From: Acidobacteriota bacterium
Lineage (GTDB): Bacteria > Acidobacteriota > Thermoanaerobaculia > Thermoanaerobaculales > Thermoanaerobaculaceae
Reading direction: 5' to 3'
Length of the DNA: 64,000 nt
Assembly (NCBI GenBank): GCA_016213675.1
Contig: JACQZW010000057.1
Coordinates: 1 to 64,000, forward strand
The position numbers were made by a program, and so were the translations under genes. A model generated the notes under the pieces. That model was not told the DNA's origin, searched no databases, and saw only the letters and a program-made list of their open reading frames with translations. How positions within the stretch are numbered: the first letter of the stretch is position 1; each line of letters begins with the position of its first letter. Positions 1-9,535 of the stretch are shown piece after piece.

Positions 1-85
1 CCCCCCCCCCCGGCCCCCCCACCCCAGGGGCGGGCTTTCTTCCCCCACCCACCCTCGCGCCCCGCGCCCGTCCCCCACCCCTCAG
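1..85 (-). repeat. Dispersed structured repeat, partial copy E at the window edge
   Basis: Reverse-orientation fragment of the element described at 851-1172. It carries the G-rich leader and the AGAAAGCCCGCCCCTGGGG junction. Beyond that it runs into almost pure C at the window edge, so the stems cannot be checked. It is either cut by the edge or degenerate. Confidence 0.6.
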
Positions 86-151
86 CAGGTCTTGACTGGC
101 CAACCTACAGGCGCCTTCACGTCCAGGACCGTGCAGTACTAGCTTGGCGAG

Positions 152-793
152 TTACGTGGACCTCGAACCCTGTGTTGGCGTCGCGGGAGCTGCGCCAACC
201 GCCACAGGGAGTGGCTGGGCCTCACGATTCAGGTCGCGTGCGGACAGCATGGCAAGCTTCGCATCGAGTATGGCTTGCGCCACTTGCGCCGGATGCATGA
301 TGCCGCGGAAGTTCATCGGCACCTTCAGGCTCGATACGTGCACGTCGCCGATATCCGCGCCTTGCCCAAAGCGAGGGAAGGAGTACTCGACACGGTCCAC
401 GTCGGGAAGGAGAAGGACCGACCGCTTCATGCCGAGGATCCCTCTCTGCTGAACGAGTCGGGTTGGCGTGAGGTAATCAAGGGTGTTGACCCAGTGGAGG
501 AAGGGAGGCGCGGCAGCCAGTGCACCGCTGGAGATCGCGATCAGCCAATCCGAGGTGGTTACCGCAGGCAGAAAGCGGAAGGCCAGGAATGACAGCGCTG
601 ACCCCACAACCAGCCCACGCCAAGGTATCACTTCGATGAAGAGCGACGTTCGGTAGTAGTCGCTGTGGTCCAGGGGGGCAAGGAAGCCAACCAACGATCG
701 CCTGAATACCACTGTGACCCTCTCGCTCCGGTGCGAGGCTGCGCAGCAACCTCGACGAGATATCCAGGACCGACCTGCTGGCCAGGACGACAC
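152..793 (-). CDS. PH-like (bPH2-type) membrane protein, hypothetical
   Basis: Two hydrophobic segments (about residues 52-70 and 80-95) are followed by a Y-L-T-x-x-R-L motif, a predicted beta-rich stretch and a G-x-D-I-G-D-V-x-V signature. This is the usual layout of bacterial PH-like membrane proteins of the YdbS/bPH2 type, whose roles are mostly unknown. The start is uncertain. The GTG at 793 lies inside a perfect palindrome and has TAGACT exactly six bases upstream, which would fit a leaderless transcript. A GTG at 709 would remove a poorly conserved-looking 28-residue N-terminus. It is a single gene, with the structured repeat at 851-1172 upstream of it. Confidence 0.6.
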   Translation of the reverse strand: MSSWPAGRSWISRRGCCAASHRSERVTVVFRRSLVGFLAPLDHSDYYRTSLFIEVIPWRGLVVGSALSFLAFRFLPAVTTSDWLIAISSGALAAAPPFLHWVNTLDYLTPTRLVQQRGILGMKRSVLLLPDVDRVEYSFPRFGQGADIGDVHVSSLKVPMNFRGIMHPAQVAQAILDAKLAMLSARDLNREAQPLPVAVGAAPATPTQGSRST

Positions 794-809
794 GTAGATA
801 GTCTACGTG
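791..809. promoter_or_regulatory. Perfect 8-bp inverted repeat (possible operator)
   Basis: CACGTAGA and TCTACGTG are separated by TAG. The palindrome covers the proposed start codon and overlaps a -10-like TAGACT on the minus strand, so it could be an operator for the PH-like gene. No cognate regulator is visible. Confidence 0.35.
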
Positions 810-850
810 AACCGGTTGACCGGCTTGGGTCCTGCTGACGCACCAGGCTG

Positions 851-1172
851 GGTGGGGGACGGGAGCGGGGCGTGAGGGCGGGTGGGGGAGAAAAGCCCGC
901 CCCTGGGGTGCGCGGCCCATCTCTGCGGAGCGAGCGGGTCACCGAGCGGCCGGATCGCCGTGGGGTGTCGGGGGCGCGAGGAGCGTGAGCGACGAGCGAA
1001 CACCGAGGGGCCCCACGGCGAGCCGGCCTGCTCGGTCGCGAGCGGAGCAGTCTCGATTCGGGCTCGCGGGGGCGAGCCCGGACCGAGGGGGCCGCGCACC
1101 CCTGGGGCCAGATCAGGGGACGGACCTGGGTCCGTGACTGACGGCAAGTCTGGGGGCAGGACCGCCAAGAAG
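851..1172 (+). repeat. Dispersed structured repeat, copy A
   Basis: About 320 bp of non-coding element, also present at 26073-26385 (reverse), 27069-27499 and 28639-28952. Stems in this copy: P1 902-918 with 1089-1106 (14 perfect pairs); P2 ACCGAGC at 941-947 with GCTCGGT at 1030-1036; P3 956-965 with 1011-1020; P4 1051-1066 with 1073-1088 closing a CGGGGG loop; P5 a small hairpin ACGGACC-TG-GGTCCGT at 1120-1135. Between copies the stems change by compensated substitutions, while single-base indels (for example near 984) break every reading frame. This copy lies between two minus-strand genes. Function is unknown; a structured RNA or mobile hairpin element are the leading ideas. Confidence 0.85.
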
Positions 1173-1286
1173 GCAGGGAATCCCATGCTTTGGAGGCAAG
1201 CGCAGGGTCGGAGGGCACGCCCTCACCCCGACCCTCTCCCGGCGGGAGAGGGAGCCCCCACCCACCCGGCGAGAGGGCGGAAACGG

Positions 1287-1769
1287 TCAGAACAGGTAGG
1301 CGGTGGCGAAGACGAAGAGCATGGTGAAGACGATTGCGAGCTTGGTCGCGGCGCCGAGGACCATGCCGAGCCAGGTACCGAGCCCGGCCTTGCCGGCCTG
1401 GCGGACGTCGCGGGTCGAGACGTACTCGCCGAGCAGGGCGCCGACGAACGGGCCGACGAGCAGGCCGACGAAACCGAAGAACAGCCCGACGAGCGAGCCG
1501 ACGACGGCGCCGGCGATCGCCAGGCCGCTCGCCTTGACGCGCCGGGCACCGAGGGCGGTGGCGGCCAGGTCGACGGCATAGGTCGCGACGGCGAGCACGC
1601 CGAGCACGGTGAGCGGCAGCCAGCCGACCTTGGCGAAACCGTCGGCCCAGGCGGCGAGCAGCAGTCCGGCGAACACCATCGGGGCGCCGGGGAGTGCCGG
1701 CAGCACGGTGCCGGCGATGCCAAGGAGCACGAGGACGAGGGCCAGGAGCCAGACGAGCGTCGGCGACAT
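1287..1769 (-). CDS. DUF456 family membrane protein
   Basis: A small, very hydrophobic protein of 160 residues with about four membrane segments. It shows the glycine-rich hairpin pattern typical of DUF456: LPALPGAP near residue 24 and a G-x-x-x-G-rich helix pair around residues 85-115. The family is widespread and of unknown function. No Shine-Dalgarno sequence is seen before the ATG; a TACCCT hexamer sits exactly six bases upstream, as in other genes here that look leaderless. It follows glgP by only 18 bases on the same strand, so read-through from glgP is also possible. Confidence 0.75.
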   Translation of the reverse strand: MSPTLVWLLALVLVLLGIAGTVLPALPGAPMVFAGLLLAAWADGFAKVGWLPLTVLGVLAVATYAVDLAATALGARRVKASGLAIAGAVVGSLVGLFFGFVGLLVGPFVGALLGEYVSTRDVRQAGKAGLGTWLGMVLGAATKLAIVFTMLFVFATAYLF

Positions 1770-1787
1770 GGGGGCAGGGTAGCGCAG

Positions 1788-4262
<2,475 letters not shown>

Positions 4263-4309
4263 GGCTGGCACTCCCGGGTCCGAGGCCATCGTACCGTAGC
4301 GGGCGGCCG

Positions 4310-4855
4310 CTACGAGCGCCGGAGCACGCGGTCGGCGAGCAGCAGCCCGGCGATCGACTTGGCGTCGCGGATCGTCCCGCCGTCGACCATCGCCAGCGCC
4401 TCGGCCCACGGCACGGCGAGCAGCTCGATGCGCTCGTCGTCGTCGGCCTGCCCCTCGGCTCCGGGCGCGAGCCTCTCGGCGAGGAAGCAGTGCATGACCT
4501 CGTCGCAGAACCCCGGCGCCGAGTAGAACGAGGCGAGCGGCCGCCACGACGCCGCGCCGTGGCCGGTTTCCTCGGCGAGCTCGCGGCGGGCGCACTCGAG
4601 GGGGTCCTCGCCGGGATCGAGCTTGCCGGCGGGCAGCTCGACGAGCTCGAGCCCGGTCGGGTAGCGGAACTGCCGCTCGAGGAGCACCCGGCCGTCCGGC
4701 AGCAGCGGCACGATCACCACCGCGCCGGGATGCCGCACCACCTCGCGCACCGCCTCCGCGCCGTCGGCGAAGCGCACCCGATCGACCTCCACGCGGATCA
4801 TCCGGCCCTCGAACACCCGCCGCCCGTCGACCCTGGTCTCGTGCAGTCCGCCCAT
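4310..4855 (-). CDS. Nudix hydrolase, ADP-ribose pyrophosphatase-like
   Basis: 181 residues with an intact Nudix box: GKLDPGEDPLECARRELAEE follows the G-x5-E-x7-R-E-x2-E-E pattern. The upstream LLERQFRYPTG block and the residues after the box (SFYSAPGFCDE) are typical of NudF-type ADP-sugar pyrophosphatases, which hydrolyse ADP-ribose or ADP-glucose. An ADP-glucose activity next to glgP would make sense but is only inference. GAGGAG lies before the ATG, and a TATCCT hexamer about 25 bases upstream may be the -10. Confidence 0.85.
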   Translation of the reverse strand: MGGLHETRVDGRRVFEGRMIRVEVDRVRFADGAEAVREVVRHPGAVVIVPLLPDGRVLLERQFRYPTGLELVELPAGKLDPGEDPLECARRELAEETGHGAASWRPLASFYSAPGFCDEVMHCFLAERLAPGAEGQADDDERIELLAVPWAEALAMVDGGTIRDAKSIAGLLLADRVLRRS

Positions 4856-4911
4856 GGCGTCTCCTCGTCCGCGACGAGGATAGCCGACCCCTCCCGGGAC
4901 CGGCCGGCCGG

Positions 4912-5379
4912 TCAGCGCGGGTAGCGGCCGAGGAGCCGCAGCACGAGGGCGTGGACGCGATGGGCGAGTCCGGCGTGCGGGAGGAACATCATCGGGCAGG
5001 CGCCGGGCACGACGGCCGCGCCGGCCTCGCGGCACAGCGCGAGAGCCGGCTCGCTGACCGCGCCGCGGCCGGCGCCGCGGTGCAGCCAGATGCGCCGCAC
5101 GCCGGCGGCCAGGCAGTCGCGCACCACCGCCTCGGTCATCCCCGGCGCGGTCATGACCAGGGCGGCGTCCACCGCCGGCCGCACCTCGTTCACCGAGGCG
5201 AAGCACTCCTCGCCGGCCAGCTCGGTGGCTCGCGGGTTGACCGCGACCGTCTCGTAGCCGTGCTCGTTGAAGGCGCGCAACACGGCGCGCGAGAAGTCGC
5301 GCGGCTCGCGCGAGACGCCGACCACGGCGATCCGCCGCTGGCGGAGGAAGTCGTCGATGATCTCGCGGGTAGTGGCCAT
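4912..5379 (-). CDS. CoA-binding domain protein (YccU-like)
   Basis: 155 residues forming a Rossmann-type CoA-binding domain. The N-terminal strand reads IAVVGVSRE, followed by SRAVLRAFNEHGYETVAVNP and a Cys-Pro-Met near residue 128 (ACPMMF), all typical of the YccU/CoA_binding_2 family. These proteins resemble the CoA-binding part of succinyl-CoA synthetase but lack the ligase domains, and no activity is established. A strong GGAGG lies before the ATG. Confidence 0.85.
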   Translation of the reverse strand: MATTREIIDDFLRQRRIAVVGVSREPRDFSRAVLRAFNEHGYETVAVNPRATELAGEECFASVNEVRPAVDAALVMTAPGMTEAVVRDCLAAGVRRIWLHRGAGRGAVSEPALALCREAGAAVVPGACPMMFLPHAGLAHRVHALVLRLLGRYPR

Positions 5380-5458
5380 CGTTCCTCCAGGACGGTCCTG
5401 CGAGGCAGGCGGCCGGCGCCGACCTGGTACCCGGCGCCGGCGCCCGGAATCACGGTTC

Positions 5459-5986
5459 CTACTGCGGCTTGATCCCGACGTACGAGCCGGCGACGTTCAG
5501 CGTGTTCCACACTTCGTCGGCCTTGAGGGAAAACGACTTCGCAAAGAGCTCCTCGGCCCTGGCACGGTCGCCCTTGAGGTTGTACCAGGCGCCCGCCTCG
5601 GCGGGAAAGTCGGGGTCCTTCGGGTCCATGGCGAGGGCCTTCTCGAAAGCCTCCTCGGCCCTGGCCCACTCGCCGGCCTCGGCATACAGGCTGCCGAGGC
5701 GGATCCAGTCGTCCGCCTTCAGCTTCTCCTTCATCACCCTGTCGAGGATCTCGCCGGCCTTGGCCTTCTCACCCATCAGGTAGTAGACCCGGGCCACGCC
5801 GATCCTCTCCCACGTCCCCTTCTCGGCCTGGCTCTCGGCCACGGCCAGCATCTCGAGGGCGGCTTCCTTGGGCTGCTTGCCCTCGAACAGTGCCTTGTCC
5901 GACCGGGCCACCTTGGACGCCGCCAGGACGGCGATGGCTCCGGCCATGAAGGACGCGATGACGATGACGAGCGTTCTTGTGCGCAT
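5459..5986 (-). CDS. TPR-repeat protein with N-terminal membrane anchor
   Basis: 175 residues. A signal-anchor at residues 4-22 (TLVIVIASFMAGAIAVLAA) is followed by tetratricopeptide repeats, best seen around residues 92-125 (WIRLGSLYAEAGEWARAEEA) and residues 127-160. The protein is probably periplasmic or membrane-anchored and acts as a protein-protein adaptor; the partner is not identifiable. AGGGGG precedes the ATG, and a TAGAGT hexamer further upstream may be the -10. Confidence 0.75.
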   Translation of the reverse strand: MRTRTLVIVIASFMAGAIAVLAASKVARSDKALFEGKQPKEAALEMLAVAESQAEKGTWERIGVARVYYLMGEKAKAGEILDRVMKEKLKADDWIRLGSLYAEAGEWARAEEAFEKALAMDPKDPDFPAEAGAWYNLKGDRARAEELFAKSFSLKADEVWNTLNVAGSYVGIKPQ

Positions 5987-6199
5987 GACGACCCCCTGTT
6001 CGTGTCATCGCCACTCTAGCCGCACTCCCCCCCGCTGTCACCAGCCGCCCGAGGGTTGCAGGGAGCTGGGGGGCATCCGGACCCCGAACCTCTGGTACGG
6101 TCCGGAAGGTGCGGCCCCGGTGATGGCAATAACCGACCCCGCGGCGTCCGGTCATCGTCCGGCCGGTGTGTCCGTCCACACCCATGAAGGGAGGGAGCC

Positions 6200-6526
6200 A
6201 TGACGCACTCCTTCACGCGTACGGTCCTCGCCGGTCTCGCGGTGCTCCTCGGTCTGCTGACCGCGGGCTCGGCGGAAGCCGGTACCGTCGACGGCCGCCA
6301 GGCCCGACAGCAGGCGCGCATCGCCCGGGGGATCGCGTCGGGGGCGCTGACGCCCCTCGAGACCGCCCGGCTGGAGCGCCGCGCGGCCGCCGTGGCACGG
6401 ACCGAGGCGGCGATGCGCCGCAGCGGCGGCCTGTCGTGCCGCGAGCGGGCGGTCCTGGACCGCCGGCTCGACTCGCTGTCGGCGGCGATCCGGGTCCAGA
6501 CCCACGACGGTCAGCGGCGCCGCTGA
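6200..6526 (+). CDS. Small exported protein of unknown function
   Basis: 108 residues with a clear Sec signal peptide (cleavage probably after AEA at residues 25-27). The mature part is Arg/Ala-rich and helical: ARQQARIARGIASGALTPLE, then a second helix pair after SCRERAVLDRRLD. I recognise this as a family of small secreted proteins common in Gram-negative genomes; function is unknown. A strong GGAGGGAG lies before the ATG. Its last 16 bases overlap the convergent reductase gene at 6511. Confidence 0.75.
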   Translation: MTHSFTRTVLAGLAVLLGLLTAGSAEAGTVDGRQARQQARIARGIASGALTPLETARLERRAAAVARTEAAMRRSGGLSCRERAVLDRRLDSLSAAIRVQTHDGQRRR

Positions 6527-7722
6527 GCCGCGGCCGCGGGCGATCCGGGTGGGGCCGGCTGCCAGGCCCCACCCGGACGCGCCTCGCCGACCTCGACGCC
6601 GACATCGGGGAAGGAGCCGCGGCCGAAGAAGACGTGGGCGGCGAGGGCTCGCCCGGGCGGGGTGCGCAGCAGCAGGCAGGCCAGCTCGGCGAGCGCGGGG
6701 AGGCGCACCGCGGCGATCGCCCGGCGCATCCACAGTCGCGACACGAAGCGGGCCCGGAATCCGTGCCCCGCGTAACGGCCGAGAGCCGCGCCGTCGCCGG
6801 CGAGGGCGCTCGCGGTCACCTCGGCCGCGAGCGCCGACAGGCGCAGGCAGGGGTCGAGCCCGCCGGCGGTGAGCGGCGAGACCGCGCCGGCCGCGTCGCC
6901 GACCAGCAGGCCGCGCGGGCAGGCGATCCGCGGCAGCACGCCGCCGACCGGGATCCGCCCGCCGCGCCGCTCGCGCCACCGTCCGCGGGCGAGATCGAGC
7001 CCGGCCGGCCGCGCGGCGAGCAGCCTGTCGAGCGCCGCGACCGGCTCGAAGCGGCCCGGGTAGCCGGCGGTGCCGACGTGCACCTCCACACCGTCGGCGG
7101 CGACCCAGGCGATGTAGCCGGGGGCGAGGCGCGGCTCGAGGATCGCGTGCAGACGGGGCGGCCCCTCGAGCGGCACGCCGGTGAAGACGTCCTCGACGCC
7201 GACGATCCACTCGCGGTTGCGGTCGAGGCCGAGCTCGCGGGCGACCAGCGAGGCGGCACCGTCGGCGCCGATCACGAAGCGGGCGGTCACGGCCCGGGGC
7301 CCGCCGCGGCTGTCGAAGGCGAGGCGGGAGCCTCCGGCGGCCGCGGTGACGCCCAGGAGTCGCCAGCCCGGCGCCCACTCGACCCCCGCGGCGACGGCGT
7401 CGGCGAGCCTACGCGTGTAGATCGTGCCCATCCGGCCGACGCGGAACTCGGTCTCCCGGCTCTCGAGGTCGAGCCGGCGCCCGGCCGGGGACCACAGCGT
7501 CACGTGGCGGATCGCCGGGCCGAGGGCGTCCTCGGGGAACGGGAAGTCCTCGAGCGTCCGGCGGACGAAGATGCCGGTGGTGTGCACCTGCCGGGCGAGG
7601 TCCCGCCGGCGGTCGGCGAGCAGCACCGACACGCCGCGGGCGGCGAGGCGGCCGGCGCACTCCAGGCCGGCGAGCCCGGCGCCGACGACCGCGACGTCGA
7701 CGCGAGGCGCCGCCGCGCTCAC
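6511..7722 (-). CDS. Geranylgeranyl reductase-family FAD oxidoreductase
   Basis: 403 residues. The N-terminal FAD motif VVGAGLAGLECAGRLAARG is at residues 9-27, the second FAD site reads GDAAGAVSPLTAGGLDPCLR, and FVIGADGAASLVAREL marks the middle motif. Enzymes of this family reduce isoprenoid double bonds or hydroxylate aromatics. Translation is coupled to uppS: the uppS stop and this GTG share GTGA. A polyprenol or undecaprenol-derived substrate is therefore a reasonable inference, but electron-transfer flavoprotein-type chemistry cannot be excluded. It ends inside the convergent small exported gene. Confidence 0.8.
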   Translation of the reverse strand: MSAAAPRVDVAVVGAGLAGLECAGRLAARGVSVLLADRRRDLARQVHTTGIFVRRTLEDFPFPEDALGPAIRHVTLWSPAGRRLDLESRETEFRVGRMGTIYTRRLADAVAAGVEWAPGWRLLGVTAAAGGSRLAFDSRGGPRAVTARFVIGADGAASLVARELGLDRNREWIVGVEDVFTGVPLEGPPRLHAILEPRLAPGYIAWVAADGVEVHVGTAGYPGRFEPVAALDRLLAARPAGLDLARGRWRERRGGRIPVGGVLPRIACPRGLLVGDAAGAVSPLTAGGLDPCLRLSALAAEVTASALAGDGAALGRYAGHGFRARFVSRLWMRRAIAAVRLPALAELACLLLRTPPGRALAAHVFFGRGSFPDVGVEVGEARPGGAWQPAPPGSPAAAAQRRR

Positions 7723-8447
7723 GACGCCGCCGCCCCGGCCAGGCCGCCGAAGCGCCGCTCGCGGCGGTGGAAACAGGCGAGGGCGGCCTCGAGGTCGGCC
7801 GTGCCGAAGTCCGGCCAGCGCACCGGGGTGAAGACCAGCTCGGCGTAGGCGCACTCCCAGAGCAGGAAGTCCGACAGCCGCTGCTCGCCGCCGGTGCGGA
7901 TCAGGAGGTCGACGTCGCGCGGCGGCCACGCCCGGGTGACCGCGGCGACGGCGGCGCCCAGTCCCTCCAGCCCGGCCGCGTCCGACCCGACCAGGGCCGC
8001 CGCCGCGGCGACGAGCGCCTCGCGTCCGGAGTAGTCGACGGCCAGGCGGAGGTCGAGCCGCTCGCCCCCCGCGGTGGCGGCCTCGGCGCCGGCGATGGCG
8101 GCGAGCACGGTGCGCGGCAGGCGGTCGCGGCGGCCGATGATCGACAGCCTGACGCCGCTTCTGGCGCAGCGCCCGGCCTCGCGGCCGAGGAACTCCTCGA
8201 GCAGGGTCATGAGGGCGTCGACCTCGGCCCGAGGCCGCCGCCAGTTGTCGGCGGAGAAGGCGAACAGCGTGAGGGTGTCGATCCCGAGACCGGGCGCGGC
8301 CTCGACGGTGCGCCGCACCGCCGCCGCGCCGGCGCGATGGCCGGCGGCGCGGGGCAGGGAGCGCTCGACCGCCCAGCGGCCGTTGCCGTCCATGATGATC
8401 GCGACGTGGAGCCGCGAGTCGACGGGGAGCGGACAACTTTGCGTCAT
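7719..8447 (-). CDS. uppS: Isoprenyl transferase (undecaprenyl diphosphate synthase)
   Basis: Cis-prenyltransferase adding isopentenyl units to farnesyl diphosphate to make the lipid carrier for cell-wall and O-antigen synthesis. 242 residues, normal length. The signature VAIIMDGNGRWA is present with the catalytic Asp near residue 20, as are LTLFAFSADNWRRP and the C-terminal LLIRTGGEQRLSDFLLWE. GGAGG sits seven bases before the ATG. The start codon itself lies inside an operator-like motif (8436-8452) shared with the operon head. Third gene of a four-gene operon with the membrane protein, the regulator and the reductase. Confidence 0.95.
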   Translation of the reverse strand: MTQSCPLPVDSRLHVAIIMDGNGRWAVERSLPRAAGHRAGAAAVRRTVEAAPGLGIDTLTLFAFSADNWRRPRAEVDALMTLLEEFLGREAGRCARSGVRLSIIGRRDRLPRTVLAAIAGAEAATAGGERLDLRLAVDYSGREALVAAAAALVGSDAAGLEGLGAAVAAVTRAWPPRDVDLLIRTGGEQRLSDFLLWECAYAELVFTPVRWPDFGTADLEAALACFHRRERRFGGLAGAAAS

Positions 8448-8452
8448 AAAGT
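8436..8452. promoter_or_regulatory. Operator-like site at the uppS start codon
   Basis: ACTTTGCGTCATAAAGT has 5-bp inverted arms and matches 16 of 17 bases at 9504-9520. On the minus strand it contains the uppS ATG, so a bound repressor would block read-through or translation-proximal transcription. Confidence 0.45.
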
Positions 8453-8475
8453 AACCTCCGAAAAAAAGGGCCGCG

Positions 8476-8859
8476 TCAACGTCGGCGCACCGCCTCGATG
8501 ATCGCCTCCATGTGGTCGAGGTAGCGGCCGAGGGCCTCGCGACCGCTCTGCGTAAGGGCGAACTCGGTGCGCGGCAACCGCCCCGCGAACCCCTTCGTGC
8601 AGGTGACGAACCCCGCCTCCTCGAGCTTCCGGGCGTGCACCGAGAGGTTGCCGTCGGTCGTCCGCACCGCCGCCTTGAGCTCGTTGAACGACATCGTCGT
8701 GTTGACCGCCAGCGCGCTCATGATCGCCAGCCGCGTCCGCTCGTGGATGAGCCGCTCGAGCCGGTCGTCTCCCGCCGGGGCGGCCGGCGCGCGCCGTGGT
8801 CGTGCCGCCGCTCCGGTCGTGCCGGTCGCCGGCCGTTGCGCGCGAGCCGACCTAGCCAC
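8476..8859 (-). CDS. Winged-helix transcriptional regulator (HTH_34/MarR-like)
   Basis: 127 residues. After a basic, low-complexity N-terminus come a helix with LIHERTRLAIMSAL, the recognition helix around TTDGNLSVHARKLEEAGFV, and a wing with FAGRLPRTEFALT. This is typical of the HTH_34 regulators that control small operons in Acidobacteriota and others. The GTG at 8859 was chosen because GGAGG lies just upstream; it overlaps the end of the membrane-protein gene by eight bases. It probably binds the two matching sites at 8436-8452 and 9502-9522; this is inference from location. Confidence 0.85.
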   Translation of the reverse strand: MARSARAQRPATGTTGAAARPRRAPAAPAGDDRLERLIHERTRLAIMSALAVNTTMSFNELKAAVRTTDGNLSVHARKLEEAGFVTCTKGFAGRLPRTEFALTQSGREALGRYLDHMEAIIEAVRRR

Positions 8860-9466
8860 CGTGCCTCCGCGCGACGACGGCACCGAAGGCGACCTGGAGG
8901 GCGCCGAACCCGCCGCCGAGCAACACGTCGGCCCACGCGTCCGGGGCGAACAGGGCGACGACGCCGAGGGCGAAGATCGCGCCGCCCATCGCCGGCACCG
9001 CCCGGACCGAGAAGGCGCCGCCCGCCGCCACCGCCGTCCCGTAGAGCAGCAGCCAGACGCCGGGGAGCAGGCGGTGCAGCCCCGCACCGGCCAGCGCCAC
9101 CGTGAGCAGGGCGCCGACGAGCAGCGGCGGGGTGAACGCGAGGGCGAACTTGCGGGCCGGCGCCGAGGTGAGCGGATGGCCGGTGCGTCGCGACTTGCGG
9201 ACCAGCGCCACGACGCCGACCAAGGCGGCGAGCCCGGCCGCGGCGAGCCAGACGGCGAGCCAACGTCCGGCCGTCCCCTGCCGGCTCGCGACCACGGCGG
9301 CGGCCAGGCCGACCGCGCCCATGACGACGCCGCCCCAGCCGGGCACGGCGGTGAACGACGACGCCCCTTCCATCGCCGAGCGGATGTAGGCGAGCTGGTC
9401 GAGGGCGCGACCGTGCAGGGACGCGGTCTCGGACTGGTCGGATCGTGCGGCTCGTGCCGGGTTCAC
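8852..9466 (-). CDS. Multi-pass membrane protein paired with the regulator
   Basis: 204 residues with an N-terminal cytoplasmic helix (about residues 15-35, LHGRALDQLAYIRSAM) and about five membrane segments. Such proteins regularly precede HTH_34 regulators, but their job is unknown. The GTG at 9466 is the likely start: a TTGACA/GACAAT promoter ends six bases before it, so the transcript would begin at the start codon. First gene of the operon with the regulator, uppS and the reductase. Confidence 0.75.
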   Translation of the reverse strand: MNPARAARSDQSETASLHGRALDQLAYIRSAMEGASSFTAVPGWGGVVMGAVGLAAAVVASRQGTAGRWLAVWLAAAGLAALVGVVALVRKSRRTGHPLTSAPARKFALAFTPPLLVGALLTVALAGAGLHRLLPGVWLLLYGTAVAAGGAFSVRAVPAMGGAIFALGVVALFAPDAWADVLLGGGFGALQVAFGAVVARRHGG

Positions 9467-9472
9467 GGACCG

Positions 9473-9501
9473 ATTGTCCGCCCGCTTGAAATCTGTGTCA
9501 A
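9473..9501 (-). promoter_or_regulatory. Promoter of the regulator-uppS operon
   Basis: On the minus strand, TTGACA (9496-9501), a 17-bp spacer and GACAAT (9473-9478), followed by six bases and the GTG at 9466. This spacing predicts a leaderless mRNA. Confidence 0.65.
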
Positions 9502-9522
9502 GTACTTTGCGTCATGAAGTAC
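9502..9522. promoter_or_regulatory. Operator-like inverted repeat at the operon head
   Basis: GTACTT (9502-9507) and AAGTAC (9517-9522) flank TGCGTCATG, directly abutting the -35 box. The central 17 bases recur at 8436-8452 with one change. Confidence 0.5.
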
Positions 9523-9535
9523 AAACCACCGACCC

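Noticed and set aside
851..1172. Protein-coding reading of the dispersed repeat
   Set aside because: Translated copies look alike only because the DNA is alike; one-base indels between copies (A versus D) shift the frame.
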